Assembly: GCA_900772845.1 (NCBI GenBank)
Contig: CAAGSD010000009.1
Span: 1-5,753 of the forward strand
Length of the DNA: 5,753 nucleotides
From: Lachnospiraceae bacterium
GTDB taxonomy: Bacteria; Bacillota; Clostridia; Lachnospirales; Lachnospiraceae
Direction: 5' to 3'
Within the stretch, counting starts at the first letter, position 1. Each line of letters opens with the position of its first letter. The notes beneath the pieces were generated by a model. That model saw only the letters and a program-made list of their open reading frames with translations, was not told the origin of the DNA and ran no database searches. Below are positions 1 through 5,753 of this stretch, piece after piece. The position numbers and the translations under genes were made by a program.

Positions 1-790
1 ATTTCTCACCATAAACTGCCCCGATACCAAAGCCGATTGTCTTACTGGTTACGGAATACCGAAGGGATACAGGGAATGTGTCACCGCACTGTCGCTTAAT
101 CTCCTCTACAACTTCTTTCGCAAACCTGTAGCGGTTATCAAAAGTCCCCCCATACTGATCTGTTCTCCGATTCGTATACTTCGTTGTAAACTGATCCAGC
201 AGATAGCCTTCATGCACAGCATGCACTTCCACACCGTCAAACCCTGTCTCCATACAAAGTCTGGCTGTCTTACCATAGGCTTCCACATACTCAAGAATTT
301 CTCCTTCCGTCAGTGGTCTATGTATAATTTCTGGAAGCCAACGGTTAGGCAGCTCACTAGGGGCTACAAGAAGATTATCCCAGTCAAACATGGACTTTTG
401 TCCGGTTTCCTTCTCTTTTTCATGAAGTTCCTTTAATGCCAGCGGCATCGTAAATGTTCGTCCCCATCCTGCACCAATCTGCAAAAACACTTTTGCACCG
501 TAACTATGAATTTCTGCTAAAAGCGGCTTTAGTCCTTCGAAAATTTCTTTCTGCTCATAAAGCCACTGTTTCCCCACCATACTACGCAGAGTAACCATTC
601 CGGGAATAATTAAACCTACATGATTCTTTGCACGCTCCACATAATAATCATGGATATCCTCACCAATTTTAAAAATAGATAAGCAGTCTATCATGTTTGT
701 ACCTTCCATTGGTTCCAGAACAAAACGGTTTTTAATCATTACCGTTCCAATTTTAAATGGTTCAAATAAAATTTCGTGTTCCTTTTTCAT
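1..790 (-). CDS. Old Yellow Enzyme-type NADH:flavin oxidoreductase / ene-reductase, N-terminal part (runs off left edge)
   Basis: The frame is open from the ATG at 790 to the window edge, giving 263 codons with no stop. The N-terminus (LFEPFKIGTVMIKNRFVLEP, residues 8-27) is the usual first strand of the FMN-binding TIM barrel. Residues 184-215 carry the family active-site block: FDGVEVHAVHEGYLLDQF, then TNRRTDQYGG. H190 and H193 are the expected substrate-anchoring pair, and R244 in SLRYS is the usual flavin-contacting arginine. Family knowledge: these enzymes reduce activated C=C bonds with NAD(P)H. Relatives include 2-enoate reductase, 2,4-dienoyl-CoA reductase, BaiCD/BaiH and daidzein reductase, many with 4Fe-4S and C-terminal FAD/NAD domains, which here would lie outside the window. 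Residues 104-111 read QIGAGWGR where many members have a QLxHxGR-like motif. The start is supported by AAGGAGA at 799-805, 8 bases upstream. The gene lies 26 bp after the GH3 stop, so it is probably cotranscribed. The substrate is unknown; reduction of an aglycone is inference. Confidence 0.9.
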   Translation of the reverse strand, partial: MKKEHEILFEPFKIGTVMIKNRFVLEPMEGTNMIDCLSIFKIGEDIHDYYVERAKNHVGLIIPGMVTLRSMVGKQWLYEQKEIFEGLKPLLAEIHSYGAKVFLQIGAGWGRTFTMPLALKELHEKEKETGQKSMFDWDNLLVAPSELPNRWLPEIIHRPLTEGEILEYVEAYGKTARLCMETGFDGVEVHAVHEGYLLDQFTTKYTNRRTDQYGGTFDNRYRFAKEVVEEIKRQCGDTFPVSLRYSVTSKTIGFGIGAVYGEK

Positions 791-816
791 TTTTTGAATC
801 TCCTTCCTCAATTATC

Positions 817-3072
817 CTATTGTGCAAGTAAACAATTCAGCTGCCCGATCAGCTGTTCCACCTGCTCTCCCGGCATCTGCCCCAGCAGAGATTTCAGCGG
901 CATTTCCCGGATAACTTGCTCTCCCAGCTTCTTGTATTCGTCACTCATACCTTCTGCTGATGCGGCCGCTGCTGCCAAAGGCGCCAGCAGTTCCGTAATA
1001 ACGGGAGCGGTTTTCGTATGATCCAATAATTCTCCGAACGTTGTTGTGAAATCTACGCGAAGGGGCAGTTTTTTCTTTGTTTCAAACACAATATCAGCAT
1101 GTAAGCGGATGTCATCAGAAGCATGGCCGATCAGAATCCGATATGTTCCGGATGGCGCATACCAGTCCCCAAGACGTTCTTCATAATAGGAAAGATTCCT
1201 CGCCGAAATTTCCATCGATACCGTTTTCTCCTCTCCCGGCAGGAGATGAACTTTGGCAAATCCTTTCAATTCCTTGACCGGTCTCTCCGATATGCCGCAC
1301 AGGTCTGCCACGTACAGCTGTACGACTTCTTTTCCTTCTGTCTTTCCTGTATTTTTCACCTTGAAGGAGACCGTCAGGATATCCTCATCCGTCATTTGAG
1401 CCGATGACAAATTCAAGTCCCCATAAGCAAATTCCGTGTAAGACAGCCCATGTCCGAATGCATACCGCACCGGAACCTTCTTTGTATCATAATAACGGTA
1501 TCCGACAAAGATATCCTCGCCATATAACACCCGCTTTCCATTTCCCGGAAAATGAAGGTAGCTCGGATTATCTTCCAGCCGATACGGGAATGTCTCTGCC
1601 AGCCTGCCGGACGGATTCGCTTCCCCGAATAACAGCCGGTCGCAGGCTTCGCCAACGCCCTGACCTCCCAGATACATTTCAAGGATCGCGCTTACCCGGT
1701 CTGCCCATGGCAGTTCTACCGGACTTCCATTGTGGAGTACTACTACAACATTAGGCTGTACTTTCAACACTTCTTCGATCAGACGGTCCTGGCATTTGGG
1801 CAGCTTCATGGATGTTCTGTCATACCCTTCCGACTCAAATATCTCAGGCAGCCCGGCAAAGATTACCGCGACGTCTGCTTCTGCAGCAGTCCGAAGCGCT
1901 TTTTCCAGCTCTTGTTCCGTCATCGCGTCATTTTCCATAGAAAATCCTTTTACATAAGTCACGCTGCGCCCTTTTTCTCCGGCAGCATCCAATGCCGAAA
2001 CAACCCTGAACGGATTGATATGGCTGGAGCCGCCGCCCTGATACCGCGGCTTTTCGGCAAATTCCCCTATATAGGCAACCTTTCTGTCTGTATTCAGCGG
2101 AAGTATACCGTTATTTTCCAGCAGGACCGCACATTCCGTCTCAATATCCGCTGCTTTTTTATGATCTGTTTCCTTATCAGATATAACTTCCGGACGATGC
2201 TGCTCTTCACCGGCAAATACAACATTCAATACCCGCTCCACCGCTTCATCCAGCACAGCTTCGTCCAGTCTTCCCTCCTGTACTGCTTTCACGATCTGTC
2301 TGTCATTGTATCCTCCGGAATAAGGCATCTCCAGATCCAGTCCGGCCTGCAGTCCTTTCACACGGTTATTTACAGCGCCCCAGTCACTGACGACGCAGCC
2401 TTTGTATCCCCATTCTTTTCTCAGGATATCTGTCAGAAGATATCTGTTTTCCGAAGCATATTCTCCATTTATTTTATTGTAGCTGCACATGACGGTTCTT
2501 GGATCTGATTCTTTCACCGCTTCCTCAAACGCAGGCAGGTAGATTTCCCTGAGCGCACGTTCTGACACCTCGGAAGATATCGTCATACGGAGTGTTTCCT
2601 GGTTATTCAGTGCGAAGTGCTTAATGCTTGTCCCCACGCCCTGACTCTGTACTCCGCGGATATATGCCGATGCCATCCTGCCTGCCAGATATGGATCCTC
2701 CGACAGATACTCAAAGTTCCGCCCGCATAACGGGCTCCTTTTAATATTCACCGCCGGGCCAAGCAGCATGCTTACATTCTCGGCCTGACACTCCGCTCCC
2801 AGCGTCTCTCCCATCCGTTCCATCAGGTCAACATCGAAGCTGGAGGCTGTTGCACAGGCTGCCGGGAAACAAACGGCCTTCACACTTTCATTCAATCCCA
2901 GATGATCCGTTTCCCCTTCCTGCTTTCTCAGTCCGTGAGGTCCGTCCACCATCATAACTGACGGAATGTTCAGTCGTTTGATTTCTTTCGTGTGCCAGTT
3001 ATCAGCGCCCGAGCAGAGACTTGCCTTCTCTTCCAGCGTCATTTTTGAAATCAGTTCCTTTATTCTGTCCAT
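817..3072 (-). CDS. bglB: GH3 beta-glucosidase (BglB-like), cytoplasmic
   Basis: This 751-residue glycoside hydrolase family 3 enzyme should release beta-linked glucose from the non-reducing end of cellobiose-like or aryl glucosides by a retaining mechanism. The N-terminal TIM-barrel domain (about 1-290) shows DGPHGLR (43-49), GRNFEYLSEDP (117-127), KHFALNNQE (151-159), and VVSDWGAV with the predicted nucleophile D230. The alpha/beta sandwich domain (about 305-500) has QGGGSSH (345-351) and ESEGYDR (413-419), where E415 is the likely acid/base. NPSGRLAETFP (486-496) and FGHGLSYTEF (539-548) lead into a fibronectin-III-like domain (about 560-660). A helical tail follows (about 680-751). Order, length and tail match Clostridium thermocellum BglB from memory, so the symbol is by resemblance. 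No signal peptide is visible, implying action after uptake. GGAGGA at 3081-3086, 8 bases upstream, fixes the start. The gene sits 23 bp behind the transporter. Xylosidase or mixed specificity cannot be excluded. Confidence 0.95.
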   Translation of the reverse strand: MDRIKELISKMTLEEKASLCSGADNWHTKEIKRLNIPSVMMVDGPHGLRKQEGETDHLGLNESVKAVCFPAACATASSFDVDLMERMGETLGAECQAENVSMLLGPAVNIKRSPLCGRNFEYLSEDPYLAGRMASAYIRGVQSQGVGTSIKHFALNNQETLRMTISSEVSERALREIYLPAFEEAVKESDPRTVMCSYNKINGEYASENRYLLTDILRKEWGYKGCVVSDWGAVNNRVKGLQAGLDLEMPYSGGYNDRQIVKAVQEGRLDEAVLDEAVERVLNVVFAGEEQHRPEVISDKETDHKKAADIETECAVLLENNGILPLNTDRKVAYIGEFAEKPRYQGGGSSHINPFRVVSALDAAGEKGRSVTYVKGFSMENDAMTEQELEKALRTAAEADVAVIFAGLPEIFESEGYDRTSMKLPKCQDRLIEEVLKVQPNVVVVLHNGSPVELPWADRVSAILEMYLGGQGVGEACDRLLFGEANPSGRLAETFPYRLEDNPSYLHFPGNGKRVLYGEDIFVGYRYYDTKKVPVRYAFGHGLSYTEFAYGDLNLSSAQMTDEDILTVSFKVKNTGKTEGKEVVQLYVADLCGISERPVKELKGFAKVHLLPGEEKTVSMEISARNLSYYEERLGDWYAPSGTYRILIGHASDDIRLHADIVFETKKKLPLRVDFTTTFGELLDHTKTAPVITELLAPLAAAAASAEGMSDEYKKLGEQVIREMPLKSLLGQMPGEQVEQLIGQLNCLLAQ

Positions 3073-3095
3073 CGCAAAAGTCCTCCATTCTTTTC

Positions 3096-4472
3096 TTAAT
3101 ACTGATTGATCATCTGTGCCTCTGCCTCTTCACGGCTGATCTCACCATTGTTGCATTTTGCCATCAGCTGGACATCATGGTCATTAAGCTTGTAAAGGCG
3201 AAGTATAAGCAGAGTGCAAATACCCCCGATAATGCTGCCAAGGCAGCTGAATGTCCATAATTTATCGGCAAATCCTGCCGCCTGAACAACGCCTTCTCCT
3301 TCCCGAAAGCCGATTAAAGTTAACGCAAACACACTGACTGCTGTTGCGATCGCTCCATTTAATTTTGTAAAAAATGTCTGCGCTGCAAACGTTACACCAC
3401 GCATTTTTAATCCTGTCTTGTACTGTCCATACTCGTAGCAGTCCGGCGTAAACTGATACTGCAGTATAACTGCTATTCCCAGCGGAACTCCTCCTAAGGC
3501 ATTTAAAATCACAAACACCATCATATTCTCATACCCGGCCATGAATCTTACAATTCCCAGAAGTAAAGCGACAACATATGAAATATAGAAGACTTTAAAT
3601 TTATCATATTTCTTGCATAATTCTACTGCCATAACCGCACCGATTAAGGTCGGAATAATTACCGTCATCGAAACATATGAGGCAGCTTCTTCACCGCCAA
3701 GGCAGTACCGGGCAACGTATAAGCCCCAATTTGCCCCAACATTAAGCAAGCTGCTGATGAGCGGAGCTGCAAAGAAAATCAATAAATATTTGTTCTTCCG
3801 CAGACATTCTGCCATATCGCGCAGCGTATAACTTTCTTCTGCCCCTTCGTCCAGTACTCTTTCTTTTTCAATTACTCTCTCCTTTGCGAACAGACAGATC
3901 GGAATCATCATAACAACTGACAAAAGAGATAACACGATTACTGTTGTCGCCCAGCCGCCTAACCGCTGCCGTACCAACGGCAGGACAATTCCTGTAACAA
4001 TACCTGCAAAAATAACAAACATTCTTCCTATACTGTTTAGTGAAATACGTTCCTTCTGGTCTATTGTCATCGTAGTAACAATACCAAAAATCGGCACATC
4101 GCAAAGGGTATAGGCTGTATCCCATAACATATAAGCAAGTGTTGCCCATATGATTTTAGCCATCATCGAAATCTCTGTAGGTATTGTAAAAAGAAGAATG
4201 GTCGCCACCGGAATCGCTATGACAGATATTCGAAGCCACGGCAGGAATTTCCCTTTCTTAAAATTTACCTTATCCATGATCATACCAAAGATCGGATCGT
4301 TGATGGCATCCCACACTTTCGTGATCAGCGCCACAATTGCAACCAATGCTGCCGTTATGCCGATATCTGTAAAATATGTAGTCATATATCCTATCAGTCC
4401 ATAGAATACATTCTGTCCCATAAAATACAAACCATAACTGATTTTTTCTCTTTTTGTAACTGCATTTTCCAT
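3096..4472 (-). CDS. GPH-family sugar/glycoside:cation symporter (MFS)
   Basis: The protein is 458 residues, hydrophobic throughout, with about twelve predicted membrane segments. It belongs to the glycoside-pentoside-hexuronide:cation symporter family (MelB, XynP, UidB type). Diagnostic residues are visible: KVWDAINDPIFG (52-63) places D55 and D59 at the numbering of the MelB cation-site aspartates. GKFLPWLR (74-81) is the loop 2-3 motif, YTLCDVPIFG (121-130) has D125 near MelB D124, and YGQYKTGLKMRG (348-359) followed by FFTKLNGAIA (367-376) is the family C-terminal-half signature, with K370 in the sodium-sugar coupling position. A soluble tail (about 430-458) rich in E, D and N closes it. 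The frame stays open to an ATG at 4535, but an ATG at 4472 has AAAGGA at 4484-4489 and gives the usual length, so it is preferred. The cytoplasmic GH3 beta-glucosidase follows 23 bp after the stop, suggesting import of a beta-glucoside. The actual substrate is not readable from sequence. Confidence 0.92.
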   Translation of the reverse strand: MENAVTKREKISYGLYFMGQNVFYGLIGYMTTYFTDIGITAALVAIVALITKVWDAINDPIFGMIMDKVNFKKGKFLPWLRISVIAIPVATILLFTIPTEISMMAKIIWATLAYMLWDTAYTLCDVPIFGIVTTMTIDQKERISLNSIGRMFVIFAGIVTGIVLPLVRQRLGGWATTVIVLSLLSVVMMIPICLFAKERVIEKERVLDEGAEESYTLRDMAECLRKNKYLLIFFAAPLISSLLNVGANWGLYVARYCLGGEEAASYVSMTVIIPTLIGAVMAVELCKKYDKFKVFYISYVVALLLGIVRFMAGYENMMVFVILNALGGVPLGIAVILQYQFTPDCYEYGQYKTGLKMRGVTFAAQTFFTKLNGAIATAVSVFALTLIGFREGEGVVQAAGFADKLWTFSCLGSIIGGICTLLILRLYKLNDHDVQLMAKCNNGEISREEAEAQMINQY

Positions 4473-4483
4473 TTCGTTATCTG

Positions 4484-4489
4484 TCCTTT
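4484..4489 (-). promoter_or_regulatory. Ribosome binding site deciding the transporter start
   Basis: AAAGGA lies 11 bases upstream of the ATG at 4472. The spacing is slightly long but acceptable. The upstream in-frame ATG pair at 4530-4535 has no purine-rich site at a usable distance and would add 21 residues not typical of the family. Confidence 0.6.
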
Positions 4490-4503
4490 CATTGTTTGAT
4501 TCA

Positions 4504-4532
4504 ATTATAAATAATCCCAAAGGGCAAATCAT
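4504..4532 (-). promoter_or_regulatory. Candidate sigma-A promoter upstream of the transporter
   Basis: A perfect TATAAT (-10) reads leftwards at 4509-4504. With a 17-base spacer the -35 position is ATGATT (4532-4527), matching TTGACA at three of six bases, so this half is weak. Transcription would begin near 4497, leaving a leader of about 25 bases that contains the transporter ribosome binding site. The surrounding 103-bp gap is the longest clean break between complete genes here, which suits an internal promoter for transporter, GH3 and oxidoreductase. Such AT-rich DNA yields TATAAT by chance fairly often, so this is a suggestion only. Confidence 0.33.
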
Positions 4533-4575
4533 CAACGATATATAAGCGATTCACCGACGAAACTTAATATAATAA

Positions 4576-5388
4576 TCATCTTTCTAAAAACTGATATAAG
4601 TATTCTTCCATCTTAGGTGTCCACCATTCCAGATATCCTGCCTGCGTCGGATGAACCGGATCTGCCATATAAACTTCATATTCTTTGTCAGAAACGTCAT
4701 TCATCTCATCGTCATTCCAAAGGTCGATCACGCCTATTCCATATTTATCCTGAAGTTCAAACAATACATCTACCATCTGCTGATACTGTTCACTGTCATA
4801 TTTTGTTCCCGTATAAAAGATCACGGGACAATTCCATGTCTGCTTTGCATATACAATGATATATTCCATTGCTCCTGTTACAGTCTGTGTATCAAAATCC
4901 TCCAGGTTTTCCGAACTGCTAAGTTCTCCTATCGGCATTTTCTTCGACGCGTCATTCGTGGAAAGCTGGCAGACAAACGCATCGAATTTCTCATCTTTAC
5001 TAATATTATTTTTCATTCTTTGGATATAAGATGTCTTTCCGTTATCCACTAAAGTAGTGCCGCTGACGGCCTCTTTTACATACTCACAACCATTTCTGTA
5101 AGAGATATAATCTGCAAAAGAAACATCCATTGAGTACAGACCTAAGGTTACAGATGATCCGAGGTAGCAGATTCGCTTTCCTCCAAGAGGGCTGTTTTCT
5201 AACGGTTCTATATTTTCCAGACTGTATTTTTCTGCGTTTCCCGGCATTTTTTTCAGTTTGTTCTTCCAGACAAAATCAAACGGTCCTCCACCGCCTGCTG
5301 CTCCTACTAAATATGTCAGACCGATTCCCACAGCCAGAATCAGAATTAAAACGATACTTAAGGTGATCTTCAATATTTTCTTTTTCAT
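4576..5388 (-). CDS. Membrane-anchored SGNH/GDSL-family hydrolase (putative esterase)
   Basis: This 270-residue protein starts MKKKILK and has one hydrophobic helix (about 8-29) with no clear cleavage site or lipobox, so it is probably anchored with the catalytic domain outside the membrane. SGNH blocks are present in order. Block I is YLGSSVTLG (75-83), with S79 the likely nucleophile and S78 in place of the Asp of GDS. Block II is AVSGTTL (107-113), with G110 as a likely oxyanion residue. Block III is LSTND (142-146), with N145. Block V is DPVHPTQAGY (243-252), with catalytic D243 and H246. Family members deacylate sugars, lipids or phenolic esters; some act as deacetylases of polysaccharides. 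The acyl substrate here is unknown. The start at 5388 is chosen because AAGGAG at 5398-5403 lies 9 bases upstream; an ATG at 5421 lacks such a site. The gene lies between the rhamnosidase tail and the sugar transporter, hinting at de-esterification of an imported glycoside. Confidence 0.88.
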   Translation of the reverse strand: MKKKILKITLSIVLILILAVGIGLTYLVGAAGGGGPFDFVWKNKLKKMPGNAEKYSLENIEPLENSPLGGKRICYLGSSVTLGLYSMDVSFADYISYRNGCEYVKEAVSGTTLVDNGKTSYIQRMKNNISKDEKFDAFVCQLSTNDASKKMPIGELSSSENLEDFDTQTVTGAMEYIIVYAKQTWNCPVIFYTGTKYDSEQYQQMVDVLFELQDKYGIGVIDLWNDDEMNDVSDKEYEVYMADPVHPTQAGYLEWWTPKMEEYLYQFLER

Positions 5389-5397
5389 AATCCTTAT

Positions 5398-5403
5398 CTC
5401 CTT
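5398..5403 (-). promoter_or_regulatory. Ribosome binding site deciding the SGNH hydrolase start
   Basis: A perfect AAGGAG lies 9 bases upstream of the ATG at 5388. It moves the start 11 codons downstream of the first possible ATG (5421), which lies just after a stem-loop and has no site of its own. With the chosen start, the positively charged lysines directly precede the membrane helix, as expected for a membrane anchor. Confidence 0.75.
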
Positions 5404-5425
5404 ATTATTTTCACCTTTCATATTA

Positions 5426-5462
5426 AGAGAACTGGCCGTCTGTATTTACCGGTCAGTTCTCT
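5426..5462 (-). repeat. 13-bp inverted repeat (stem-loop) between rhamnosidase tail and SGNH gene
   Basis: On the plus strand, 5426-5438 pairs with 5450-5462 around an 11-base loop (5439-5449). Twelve pairs are Watson-Crick; the pair 5435/5453 is G-T, a wobble in plus-strand RNA but an A/C mismatch in minus-strand RNA. Read leftwards, the stem is followed by TTAATATG rather than a clear U-run. It is therefore not a textbook intrinsic terminator for the rhamnosidase gene. It lies 31 bases after that gene's stop and 37 bases before the SGNH start, so partial termination, attenuation or an mRNA-stabilising hairpin are the likely roles. Confidence 0.6.
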
Positions 5463-5493
5463 CAAATACTGTCATTTTGTTTTCTTTGATTCT

Positions 5494-5709
5494 TTATTCA
5501 AACTGATACATTCCGCTTCCTACCTTGTATAATCTGCCATCCGGCATCTTTACAACGGCAGTCGTGTTGCAGGGGATTTTTACTTTCAGCTTAAATCTCC
5601 CCTCTTCCATACTCCACCTGACTGCGATTTCCCCGTACTCACTCATAAAGGTACGTTTTGCACTGGTAAACGCCTCATCCGGCTCCGGCTCACCACATCT
5701 TCTTCCATC
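5494..5709 (-). pseudogene. C-terminal fragment of a GH78 alpha-L-rhamnosidase-like protein (partial, probable frame break)
   Basis: An open frame from 5709 to the TAA at 5496-5494 (71 residues) carries the end pattern of GH78 rhamnosidases (Bac_rhamnosid_C-type beta domain). Visible are PEPDEAFTSAKRTF, SEYGEIAVRW, GRFKLKVKIPCNTTAVVKMP, and the closing VGSGMYQFE. GH78 enzymes hydrolyse terminal alpha-L-rhamnose from plant glycosides such as rutin or naringin and from pectic side chains; this C-terminal domain is accessory, while the catalytic (alpha/alpha)6 barrel lies upstream and is not in the window. Going upstream, this frame meets a TAA at 5712-5710, so it does not reach the window edge as an intact gene would. 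A second frame is open from the edge to 5643, so one indel within 5643-5709 could join them. The cause could be a real frameshift, a sequencing error or a mis-joined contig end. The family call rests on a tail only. Confidence 0.6.
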
Positions 5710-5753
5710 TTATCGAAGAATCCATCCGGAGTACGATAAGGCATCCGTTTACC
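5643..5753 (-). other. Open frame entering from the right edge, overlapping the rhamnosidase tail
   Basis: From the window edge, 36 codons are open before a TGA at 5645-5643. The first half reads like coding sequence (GKRMPYRTPDGFFDKMEED), while the second half is a basic, low-quality stretch (SRSRMRRLPVQ) that is the out-of-frame reading of the rhamnosidase tail. I do not recognise the first half as typical GH78 sequence. It may be the correct upstream frame of the same gene before an indel, or the end of an unrelated sequence joined here. No ribosome binding site precedes its internal ATG. Confidence 0.3.

Noticed and set aside
1..790. Specific calling of the oxidoreductase as BaiCD or BaiH (bile-acid dehydroxylation)
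   Set aside because: The active-site block is shared by the whole family, no other bai-type genes are nearby, and the neighbours are glycoside-processing genes.
1732..2508. Long plus-strand open frame (258 codons) antisense to the GH3 gene
   Set aside because: It lies entirely opposite a gene with clear catalytic motifs, its translation is rich in Phe, His, Cys and Ser with no recognisable domain, and no convincing ribosome binding site was seen. It is a shadow frame.
4473..4535. N-terminal extension of the transporter starting at 4535
   Set aside because: The 21 added residues lack a ribosome binding site and are not typical of GPH proteins; the start at 4472 gives the expected length and MelB-like residue numbering.
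4536..4556. CcpA cre-like sequence (AAGCG with flanking AT-rich arms) upstream of the transporter
   Set aside because: Only the left half resembles the cre consensus; the G of the opening TG and the closing CA do not align without a gap. Too weak to annotate.
4651..5052. Plus-strand open frame antisense to the SGNH hydrolase, plus other short plus-strand frames over the oxidoreductase, GH3 and transporter genes
   Set aside because: All overlap well-supported minus-strand genes and show no protein family features.
5389..5421. N-terminal extension of the SGNH hydrolase starting at 5421
   Set aside because: A perfect AAGGAG lies inside this stretch, placed for the ATG at 5388, and the extended start has no site of its own.
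1..5753. CRISPR arrays, insertion sequences, phage genes, tRNA/rRNA and riboswitches
   Set aside because: Searched by eye on both strands; no regularly spaced repeats, transposase or phage motifs, tRNA-like cloverleaf or recognisable riboswitch core were seen.

Overview
The window looks like an accessory carbohydrate-use locus from a Gram-positive anaerobic gut-type Clostridium, probably Lachnospiraceae or a relative. This rests on strong AAGGAG/GGAGGA-type ribosome binding sites, AT-rich gene junctions, and resemblance from memory of the GH3 enzyme to Clostridium thermocellum BglB. No rRNA or tRNA gene, taxonomic marker, mobile element or CRISPR array is visible.

Every supported gene is on the minus strand, so transcription runs from high to low coordinates. 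In that order: (1) the C-terminal tail of a GH78 alpha-L-rhamnosidase-like protein (stop at 5494), cut by the window edge and apparently interrupted by a frame break; (2) a 13-bp stem-loop at 5426-5462; (3) a membrane-anchored SGNH/GDSL hydrolase (5388-4576); (4) a 103-bp gap with a candidate promoter; (5) a GPH-family sugar:cation symporter (4472-3096); (6) a cytoplasmic GH3 beta-glucosidase (3072-817), 23 bp behind the transporter; (7) the N-terminal 263 codons of an Old Yellow Enzyme-type NADH:flavin oxidoreductase (790 to the left edge), 26 bp behind the glucosidase. Genes 5-7 are almost certainly one operon. Genes 1 and 3 may belong to it or form an upstream unit.

A working model, which is inference: an acylated and/or rhamnosylated glycoside is trimmed (rhamnosidase; esterase facing outwards), imported by the symporter and deglucosylated in the cytoplasm. 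The ene-reductase then reduces an activated C=C bond in the released aglycone or acyl group. Flavonoid glycosides and caffeoylated phenylethanoid glycosides are natural candidates, but nothing in the sequence fixes the substrate.

The protein starts of the SGNH hydrolase and the transporter are placed downstream of the longest possible start, because ribosome binding sites and usual family length point there. Stretches without genes are short: 791-816, 3073-3095, 4473-4575 and 5389-5493. The right-hand end (about 5643-5753) is ambiguous, with two overlapping open frames that may reflect a frameshift, decay of the rhamnosidase gene, or a mis-joined contig end.
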